Below, one piece after another: positions 57,710 to 64,000 of a stretch of DNA of 64,000 nt. Position 1 is the first letter of the stretch. Each line of letters starts with the position of its first letter. A program made the position numbers and the translations under genes. A model generated the notes under the pieces. The model was not told the origin of the DNA and made no database searches. It saw only the letters and a program-made list of their open reading frames with translations. Source of the DNA: Clostridium punense (GTDB lineage: Bacteria > Bacillota > Clostridia > Clostridiales > Clostridiaceae); assembly GCF_017874425.1 (NCBI RefSeq), contig NZ_JAGGLL010000014.1, positions 1 through 64,000 on the forward strand, in the 5' to 3' direction.

Positions 57710-59240
57710 TACCAGCTCCTTCCTTTACATCACTTAAACTTCCACCAGCCATTAATACCCCTAGCTTTTGTTCGTTAGCATCTTCTCTATCTAAAACTGC
57801 TACCACATTTCCATCATACATTACTGCTATTCTGTCAGAAAGTGATAATACTTCATCAAGCTCTAGGGAAACTAGTAAAACAGCCTTTCCTTTGTCTCTT
57901 TCATCAACTAGTCTTCCATGTATATATTCTATAGCTCCAACATCTAATCCCCTAGTTGGTTGCGCAGCTATTAAAAGTTCAGGGTCTTTTGAAATTTCTC
58001 TAGCAGCAATTAATTTTTGCTGGTTACCACCAGATAATGCGGAAGCAAACACTTCATTATTAGGAGTTCTTACGTCGAACTCTTTTATTAATTTATCGCA
58101 ATGCTCCTTTATTGCCTTATAATCCATAACGATGCCTTTACTAAAAGGTTTATTTCTATGAATTCCTAGAATTGAATTTTCGAAAAGTGAGTACTTAAGA
58201 ATAAGCCCTCTTTTATGTCTATCTTCTGGAATATGTCCTACTCCTGAATCTATTATTTCTCTTGGTGATTTACCATATATATCTTTTCCGTTTAGTAATA
58301 CTTTTCCTTTAGTAGGCTTTCTAAGGCCTGTTAAAACCTCTAAAAACTCTGATTGTCCATTTCCATCTACACCTGCAATACCTAATATTTCCCCACCTCT
58401 AACAGTTAAGCTTAATCCCTTAACCGCTTCAATGCCTCTGTGGTCATTAGCACATAAATCTTCAATCGTTAGTACATCGCCTTTTATACTAGCTTCTTTT
58501 TTATCTACTACAAGGTTTACTTTTCTACCTACCATCAATTCTGCCAATTCATCTATATTAGTTTCCTTAGTCTTAACTGTACCAGTTACCTTTCCTCTTC
58601 TAATTATGGTAACTCTATCACTCATACTCATAACCTCTTTTAACTTATGAGTAATAAGTATTACTGATTTTCCTTCTTTTTTTAGATTATGAATTATTTT
58701 ACCTAATTCCTCAATTTCTTGTGGGGTTAATACTGCCGTTGGTTCATCTAGAATTAAAATGTCAGCACCCCTATATAAGGCCTTTAATATTTCCACCTTT
58801 TGCTGTTGGCCTACAGAAATATCCTCAATTACTGCATGTGGGTCAATAGCAAAACCATATTTCTCTGACAACTTTCTTACATTTTCTACAGCAGTTTTCA
58901 TATCTATTGAAATTCCTTTTTTAGGTTCTGTTCCTAAAACAATATTCTCTGCTACAGTAAAATTGTGTACTAGCATGAAATGTTGATGAACCATACCTAT
59001 CCCTAATTTAATTGCCTCATTAGGGTTGGTAATTTTAACCAACTGTCCCTTAACATAAATATCCCCTTTTTCCTGTTGATAAAGACCATAAAGGATATTC
59101 ATTAGGGTAGTTTTTCCTGCACCATTTTCACCCAACAATACGTGAGTTTCACTTGATAACAATTCAAAGTTAACGTTATCATTAGCAATAGTTCCAGGGA
59201 AAACTTTGGTTATTCCTTTCATTTCGATTACCTTTTCCAT
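57696..59240 (-). CDS. BmpA-type nucleoside ABC transporter ATP-binding protein
   Basis: A 514-aa protein with two ABC domains (NupO/YufO-like). The first has Walker A 'GENGAGKTTL', signature 'ISVGQQQKVEIL' and Walker B 'ILILDEPTAVL'. The second is degenerate in the usual way ('GVDGNGQSE', 'LSGGNQQKLIAAREI', 'LLIAAQPTRGLD'). It drives import by the two permeases downstream. AGGAGGAAG precedes the ATG. The bmpA gene lies upstream after a terminator. Confidence 0.93.
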   Translation of the reverse strand: MEKVIEMKGITKVFPGTIANDNVNFELLSSETHVLLGENGAGKTTLMNILYGLYQQEKGDIYVKGQLVKITNPNEAIKLGIGMVHQHFMLVHNFTVAENIVLGTEPKKGISIDMKTAVENVRKLSEKYGFAIDPHAVIEDISVGQQQKVEILKALYRGADILILDEPTAVLTPQEIEELGKIIHNLKKEGKSVILITHKLKEVMSMSDRVTIIRRGKVTGTVKTKETNIDELAELMVGRKVNLVVDKKEASIKGDVLTIEDLCANDHRGIEAVKGLSLTVRGGEILGIAGVDGNGQSEFLEVLTGLRKPTKGKVLLNGKDIYGKSPREIIDSGVGHIPEDRHKRGLILKYSLFENSILGIHRNKPFSKGIVMDYKAIKEHCDKLIKEFDVRTPNNEVFASALSGGNQQKLIAAREISKDPELLIAAQPTRGLDVGAIEYIHGRLVDERDKGKAVLLVSLELDEVLSLSDRIAVMYDGNVVAVLDREDANEQKLGVLMAGGSLSDVKEGAGSDEQ

Positions 59241-59385
59241 TTCCCTTCCTCCTTAAACAAATTACCTAAAGCTTAGCCTATGATAGTAGAAGATTTTATA
59301 ATTGCAGTTATGTAATTAATTATACATTTTTTTTGAACAATAGGAAGAACTTTTTTATTTTTTGATTTGAAATCTTCTTATTCTA

Positions 59386-59417
59386 CAAAAAAAGCTAGAT
59401 GAATAAACATCTAGCTT
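59386..59417 (-). terminator. Terminator after the BmpA-type lipoprotein gene
   Basis: Arms AAGCTAGATG and CATCTAGCTT around AATAAA, with TTTTTTT next on the minus strand. It probably lets the lipoprotein be made in excess over the ABC core. Confidence 0.9.
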
Positions 59418-59451
59418 CAATTATACTATGCTATAATTATGTCGTAAAGAT

Positions 59452-60552
59452 TTATTTAAAATCTTTAGCTCCTTGTCTGTTTGCAGGAACTACAACTTTA
59501 CCATCTAGTATTTGCTTTTCATAATCCTTAGCAACTTTTAACACATCAGCAGATGTATTTTTAGAAGTTGTTTCAGCCATGCCTATTCCGCCTTCTTTAA
59601 TTCCAAGGTCTTGATGACCAGGTTTAAATGTATTCTCAACTACTGCTTTAGATACATTGTAAGTAGCTACGTCAACTCTTTTTATCATTGAAGAAAGAAT
59701 AACATCAGCATATTCTGGAACTGATACCGCTTGGTCCATATCTACTCCGATTGCCCAAACTTGTTTTCCAGAATCTTTTAATTCTTTAGCAGCTTTGAAC
59801 ATTCCGATACCAACACCACCAGCAGCATGGTATATAACGTCACAACCGCCCTCGTATAATGATTTTGCTAACTCATAACCTTTGTTTGTATCACCAAAAG
59901 AGTCAGCATATTTTACAGTTGTTCCTGGAGTTTTTCCATCTGGGCTTAGTAAGCCTTCAGCAGCTTTAGGGTTAACTGCTTTTACTCCAGCAGCAAATCC
60001 AGCTTCAAACTTGTTAATTGTATCAAAGTCTTTACCACCAATGAATCCAATCTTGTTAGTTTTTGTAGTCTTACCTGCAATAACTCCCATTAAGAACGAA
60101 CCTTCATGCTCTTTGAAAGTAATTGAAGCAACATTTGGCTTATCAACTATAGAGTCTATAATTGCAATTTTAGCATCTTTGTTGTTATCTGCAACAGCTT
60201 TTGTTGCATCATCCATTTGGAATCCAACAGCAATTACAAGATTTGAACCATCATCGATAAGAGATTGTAAGTTTGGTTGGTAATCTTCTTTCTTTTGTGA
60301 TTCAATTGGAGTGTACTTTAATTTAAAATCCTGTTGAGCCTTTTTAACACCAGCATCAGCAGATTGGTTGAAGGATTTGTCGTTTAAACCCCCTTCATCT
60401 GTTGAAAGCCCAACTATAACTTGTTTTTTGTCTCCACCAGCAGCTGGTTGATTAGAATCTCCACCAGTTTTATCTCCTGATGCACAACCTACTAAAAGTG
60501 AAGCTGTCATTGCAACTGTTGTTAACATTGCAACTAATTTTTTCATTTTCAT
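59452..60552 (-). CDS. BMP family nucleoside-binding lipoprotein
   Basis: A 366-aa substrate-binding lipoprotein (BmpA/PnrA/NupN type). The signal peptide ends at the lipobox 'LLVGC' (Cys23), followed by an Asp/Gly/Ser linker. 'STDEGGLNDKSFNQSADAG' is the family's nucleoside-binding stretch. 'VIYHAAGGVGIGMFKAAKE' and 'WAIGVDMDQA' are also typical. It feeds the ABC core encoded downstream. AGGAGG precedes the ATG. No purine riboswitch is visible in its leader. Confidence 0.93.
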   Translation of the reverse strand: MKMKKLVAMLTTVAMTASLLVGCASGDKTGGDSNQPAAGGDKKQVIVGLSTDEGGLNDKSFNQSADAGVKKAQQDFKLKYTPIESQKKEDYQPNLQSLIDDGSNLVIAVGFQMDDATKAVADNNKDAKIAIIDSIVDKPNVASITFKEHEGSFLMGVIAGKTTKTNKIGFIGGKDFDTINKFEAGFAAGVKAVNPKAAEGLLSPDGKTPGTTVKYADSFGDTNKGYELAKSLYEGGCDVIYHAAGGVGIGMFKAAKELKDSGKQVWAIGVDMDQAVSVPEYADVILSSMIKRVDVATYNVSKAVVENTFKPGHQDLGIKEGGIGMAETTSKNTSADVLKVAKDYEKQILDGKVVVPANRQGAKDFK

Positions 60553-60810
60553 AATTATTACCTCCTATAATTTAGAAACCTTTAAGTCCCAACATTGTAT
60601 TATTCTACACTAGGTGTAAAATTCCTTCTTAATTAGGTAATTTTTTAAAATTTCCCTAATATTTTAACTAAAATTATCTAATTTTATGCATGATTACATA
60701 TTAAATTATCATATTCAGTAAACATTTACAATAATGTTTATGATACGATAATACAAATTATGAAGAAAATTTATTTTTTTACAGATTATTGGTAAATTAG
60801 TTGTAGAATA
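60553..60810. other. Leader region of the BMP lipoprotein gene
   Basis: About 260 AT-rich bases. I looked for a purine riboswitch and found none. No gene seen. Confidence 0.4.
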
Positions 60811-60841
60811 AATTAGCTGGACATTCACTGTCCAGCTAATT
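60811..60841 (-). terminator. Terminator of grdD
   Basis: A perfect 13-bp stem (AATTAGCTGGACA, loop TTCAC, complementary arm), three bases after the grdD stop. A short T tract follows. Confidence 0.85.
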
Positions 60842-60843
60842 CA

Positions 60844-62007
60844 TTAAGCCATATATTCAGCTTTTTTTAGTATTTCTATTGCCTTGTCTGCATCTTCATC
60901 AGCTACAAGAACTATAGGTCCTGTACATCCCATTCCACTTTCAGAATAGATATCTTCTTTCCAAAGAGCTTTACAAGCATTCTCAAGTTCTAGTATATCT
61001 ATACCAGCTATTGAATATGTAACAACTTTTTTAGCAGGCATTTTCACTTCTTCTACTACTTCTGCTTTAGCAGCTTTCTTAGTTGTTTTTTCTATAACTT
61101 CTTTTAGTCCAGCTTTATTAGCCTTCTTAAATTCATCCCTAGCTATATCTAGAACTTTGTTTTCAGCACATGTTGCACAATATCTTAAAGCCTCCGCTAT
61201 AAGTGGCGCTCCTGAAGCTCTTGAAACTATGTTAACTAATTTATCATAGTTTTCTCCAATTCCTGGACCATAACCTGCTCCAACGGTTTCATAGTTTCCA
61301 CCAGTTGTGAAAGATGAGAATATTTTCACTAATAAGTTACCTGTTAGAGAATCACAAATCATTACATCTGGAGTACCAGCTAAAAGATCATTACCTCTCA
61401 TTACAGCTCCACCATCTGCTCTTAACGACTGTGTGAATTCAAAATTATATCCATTATCTTGAACTTCTTTTAGTATTCTTTCTACTTGTCTAGCTCCATC
61501 AAGATTTAAAATTCCTACTCTTGGATTTTTAATTCCATTAGCTTTAGCTACAGAAATTCCTGATATTGCATTCATTACCATTCCCTCAACTCTATTTGTT
61601 GAAGTTGTTCCAGTAGTAGTAGCTATAATCATATCTCTACCTTTTCCTGGAGTTGTAACCTTACCTACTGTAGAGACCCCAATTGGGAAATCAAAGTGCT
61701 GAGTAACACAACCATCTAATTCTCCACTCTCAAGCATAGCTGTCATTTTTTTATGTCCTTCTTCAGCAGTTTCTACTTCAACTATTTCAAAGTCAGCTTC
61801 TACCTTAGGGCCTATTAAAACTATGTCAAAGTCACCATACTTACTCTTAGCAAGTTCTGCAGCTTTTACCATCTCTTCAATGCCATGCTCAGAACCTAAA
61901 ATAGTTAATCCTATTCTAACTTTCTTCTTAAATTGTCCGCTTTTTATTCCATTAGCTATATCATTAAATACTTCAGCAATCATTGCTTTTGTAGAATCTT
62001 GGCTCAT
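60844..62007 (-). CDS. grdD: Glycine/sarcosine/betaine reductase component C, alpha subunit
   Basis: A 387-aa PlsX-related protein. Protein C of glycine reductase takes the acetyl group from the selenoprotein-bound carboxymethyl intermediate and yields acetyl phosphate. The PlsX-like core has 'LTILGSEHGIEEMVKAAEL', 'RVGILNLDGARQV' and 'ICDSLTGNLLVKIFSSF'. A cysteine near residue 361 in 'ESGMGCTGPIVL' fits the catalytic thiol known in GrdD. A Lys/Ala/Glu linker (about 295-325) precedes this end. GGGGTG precedes the ATG. It follows grdC by 144 bases. Confidence 0.94.
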   Translation of the reverse strand: MSQDSTKAMIAEVFNDIANGIKSGQFKKKVRIGLTILGSEHGIEEMVKAAELAKSKYGDFDIVLIGPKVEADFEIVEVETAEEGHKKMTAMLESGELDGCVTQHFDFPIGVSTVGKVTTPGKGRDMIIATTTGTTSTNRVEGMVMNAISGISVAKANGIKNPRVGILNLDGARQVERILKEVQDNGYNFEFTQSLRADGGAVMRGNDLLAGTPDVMICDSLTGNLLVKIFSSFTTGGNYETVGAGYGPGIGENYDKLVNIVSRASGAPLIAEALRYCATCAENKVLDIARDEFKKANKAGLKEVIEKTTKKAAKAEVVEEVKMPAKKVVTYSIAGIDILELENACKALWKEDIYSESGMGCTGPIVLVADEDADKAIEILKKAEYMA

Positions 62008-62151
62008 GCGTACACCCCTTTTCTTTAATATATTCCCTCCGCTAGAGAGGGAATATATTTAAAACTTTTATAATGTAGTACAACTTTTAAAATTCAAGAC
62101 TTGTTTTCGTAAGCAAGTTTTTAATACTAATATAAATCTATATCATTAGAT

Positions 62152-63690
62152 TTACTGATTAGCATTTACTAAGAAAGCAGCAAAATCTTTCATTGCATCT
62201 GCAACCATTGATTTAACTTCTTCTTTGCTTACTCCACTATTATTTTCAACTTTTCCAGTGTTTTTCTCTACAAGAATAGAAACTCCGTCAAATAAGTTAG
62301 TCATTCTTCCTAGGAATAAGCTTCCTTTTCCAACTATCATAAAGTTATTTAAAGCACCATTCTTTATGTGTTCAATTCCGTGTCCTATGATTGGAGCTCC
62401 TGATGGGATGTGTCCTTGCGTTGGAGCATATCCAGGATATCCGTATTGCTTAACAAAGTTAGGAAGTTCTTTCTTATCTAGTTGACCCTTCTTAACAGCT
62501 AAAGCACCTATCATCTTATAGTTTTGAGTAGGAACATCTCCTGCACCTGCTGGCTCAGTGATATCTGGAGTTTGCATCTCTGGAGCATATTTTTGAACAT
62601 CTGTAACTTTTAATCCGTTAGCTGTTAATGGATCTAAAACTAAGGCTTCTAATACAGCTTGTGGGGAAGCTCCATGACCTATTGTATGTCTTCCTACTAC
62701 ATCTGTTCTTAAAACTGGACTTACTCCATCATTTGGAGAAACAAGTACAGCAAATCCACCTAAGCAGTCCTCAAGAACTGGCATATTTTTCTTAACATGG
62801 TCTCTTCCATTCATACCAAGTTTTGCCGTAGCTCCACCTGCTATTACTACAACATTTTTGTATATTCCACTTTGAACTAATGATGCAGCTGTAATTAATG
62901 AATGTGTTGGTCCTGCACAGAAACCTCTCATGTCTGATCCTGTTGCTCCTGTTAACCCAACTACTTCACCAATAGCTTTAGCAATGTTTCCGCCACCTCT
63001 TTGGTTCATATCACCAATTGCTTCTTCAGAGCATTCAATGATGTACTCAATTTCATTCACAGGTATATCTAAGTTGTTTATTAAGTGCATTCCTGCTAAA
63101 ACACCTGATGCTTTAACCGCTAAGTTCTCTAACATATAATGAGCTGAAAGATTTGGGTCAAATTCATGTGCTCTTCTTACACATCCTACTAGATTACCAT
63201 CTTGATATAATCCTTCTGCTCCAGAGTTATTAACTAAATCTTGAACTTTTTCTATGCTGTCTCCAACAATCTTTTCTGCTTTCGCAGCAATTAATGGGTG
63301 TTTAGCTAATTTTTCTCTTACAGCATTTGCAAATGCAGCTTCAAGTATTACAAGATCAAATACATCTGATATTTTCATTAATCCGTAGAATTCGTCTTGT
63401 GGCATAACTTCACCAAATTTACCAAATCTGTCTGCAGTTTCTACATTTTTGCCAAACCATGGTCTTGGCATTTCACTTAATTGTTCTGGAGTTAAGTTAC
63501 CTATATAAGTTTGGTTTGGAGCATACGCAACAACCTCTTCAAATGGTCTTAAATGATTTTTTAAATTTTGTAAATACTCAGAGTTTGGATTTGTTTCTCT
63601 TTCTAAAGTTTGAGTTGTTCCATTATGTATCACCATATCTGGAGTATTCACTAAAATGTATGACGCTTTTTTAAGTACTGGAAAATTCAT
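62152..63690 (-). CDS. grdC: Glycine/sarcosine/betaine reductase component C, beta subunit
   Basis: A 512-aa FabH-related subunit of component C. 'MNFPVLKKASYILVNTPDMV' opens it. The thiolase-like fold shows 'GSDMRGFCAGPTHSLITAASLV', 'VVVIAGGATAKLGMNG' and 'VVGRHTIGHGASPQAVLEALV'. I start it at the ATG at 63690, 9 bases after GGGAGG; a TTG three codons earlier touches that site. It lies between grdB and grdD, the usual order. Confidence 0.95.
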   Translation of the reverse strand: MNFPVLKKASYILVNTPDMVIHNGTTQTLERETNPNSEYLQNLKNHLRPFEEVVAYAPNQTYIGNLTPEQLSEMPRPWFGKNVETADRFGKFGEVMPQDEFYGLMKISDVFDLVILEAAFANAVREKLAKHPLIAAKAEKIVGDSIEKVQDLVNNSGAEGLYQDGNLVGCVRRAHEFDPNLSAHYMLENLAVKASGVLAGMHLINNLDIPVNEIEYIIECSEEAIGDMNQRGGGNIAKAIGEVVGLTGATGSDMRGFCAGPTHSLITAASLVQSGIYKNVVVIAGGATAKLGMNGRDHVKKNMPVLEDCLGGFAVLVSPNDGVSPVLRTDVVGRHTIGHGASPQAVLEALVLDPLTANGLKVTDVQKYAPEMQTPDITEPAGAGDVPTQNYKMIGALAVKKGQLDKKELPNFVKQYGYPGYAPTQGHIPSGAPIIGHGIEHIKNGALNNFMIVGKGSLFLGRMTNLFDGVSILVEKNTGKVENNSGVSKEEVKSMVADAMKDFAAFLVNANQ

Positions 63691-63815
63691 TATTTTCAAC
63701 CTCCCTTTTTAATGTGCAGTATTTTTTAACATGCACAATTCAGAATATATAATTCACCAACTTTATATAGTGTAGAAAATTATACATTTTGCAGTGTGCA
63801 CATGATAATTTTTAT

Positions 63816-63850
63816 AAATAATTAGGGAACTTATGGTTCCCTAATTATTT
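63816..63850 (-). terminator. Stem-loop between grdB and grdC
   Basis: A perfect 15-bp stem (AAATAATTAGGGAAC, loop TTATG, complementary arm), 33 bases past the grdB stop. The following T tract is weak, so it looks like an attenuator or a processing or stability structure. Confidence 0.75.
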
Positions 63851-63883
63851 ATATATTTCAAATTAGATTCGATAGCTTATAAA

Positions 63884-64000
63884 CTATTCAAAAATCTTTT
63901 GTCCATCCACTGGAGTTTCTAATGCTTTAAGAGCTCTTTCAACAAGCTTTCTTCTTAATGCATATTCATCTTCCTTGCTTAATGCAGGATTTCCTAGTGG
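63884..64000 (-). CDS. grdB: Glycine reductase component B, C-terminal end (partial)
   Basis: The last 38 codons of a gene that runs off the window's right edge. It reads 'PLGNPALSKEDEYALRRKLV' then 'ERALKALETPVDGQKIFE' and stop. This matches the C-terminus of GrdB-type selenoproteins (substrate-specific component B) as I remember them, and its place before grdC and grdD agrees. The selenocysteine codon is not in the window. It could be the sarcosine- or betaine-specific version instead of the glycine one. Confidence 0.82.
   Translation of the reverse strand, partial: PLGNPALSKEDEYALRRKLVERALKALETPVDGQKIFE

Noticed and set aside
60553-60810. Possible purine riboswitch before the BMP lipoprotein gene
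   Set aside because: I could not find the conserved core elements or the paired loops.

Overview
The window is a stretch of low-GC Firmicute chromosome, most likely Clostridium sensu stricto. The evidence is the AT-rich intergenic DNA, the strong AGGAGG-type ribosome binding sites, the frequent TTG/GTG starts, the sporulation-type LonB beside Lon and ClpXP, pyruvate formate-lyase, sigma-54, and the glycine-reductase (Stickland) genes grdBCD. I see no prophage, insertion sequence or CRISPR array. Almost everything is core chromosome, apart from a 20-gene tRNA array and a few lineage-specific genes of unknown function.

Layout. 0.3-4.3 kb: degV-padR, a small cysteine protein and a cobalamin salvage operon (cobC-cobU-cobS). 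4.5-7.2 kb: zinc uptake, znuA divergent from znuCB, with a perfect 23-bp palindrome between them. 7.2-12.4 kb: a 48-aa protein, trmB, an M50 protease, a PIN-PhoH ATPase, perR with a clear promoter and overlapping operator, and a secreted FG-GAP-like protein. 12.5-14.7 kb: an unusual cluster of one Gly/Met-rich and three Cys-rich membrane proteins. 15.2-24.9 kb: a CPBP protease, then the protein quality-control block tig-clpP-clpX-lonB-lon-engB. 25.1-31.8 kb: an unknown envelope protein, pflB-pflA, an unknown 149-aa protein and an AI-2E family permease.

32.0-33.7 kb: twenty tRNA genes on the minus strand with their own promoter and terminator, built by tandem duplication of a seven-tRNA block. 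34.1-39.9 kb: yfcE-like, rdgB, a HypE-like AIR synthase, an unknown 459-aa protein, an orphan solute-binding protein and a small membrane protein. 40.1-45.1 kb: pcrA-ligA with a coupled membrane peptide, and yerC. 45.4-53.1 kb: the glycolytic cluster cggR-gap-pgk-tpiA-gpmI-eno followed by secG, with a CggR-type operator downstream of the cggR promoter. 53.1-60.6 kb: rpoN, a DUF429 protein and a BmpA-type nucleoside ABC transporter. 60.8-64.0 kb: grdD, grdC and the 3' end of grdB, cut by the window edge.

Together the genes describe an anaerobe that ferments sugars through a CggR-controlled lower glycolysis and formate-lyase, and amino acids through glycine/sarcosine/betaine reductase. It also scavenges cobinamide, zinc and nucleosides. 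The least explained parts are the Cys-rich/Gly-rich cluster, a hairpin lying between the Shine-Dalgarno and start codon of lonB, and a run of three DnaA-box-like 9-mers after pflA. All functional calls rest on reading motifs in the sequence. No database search was possible.
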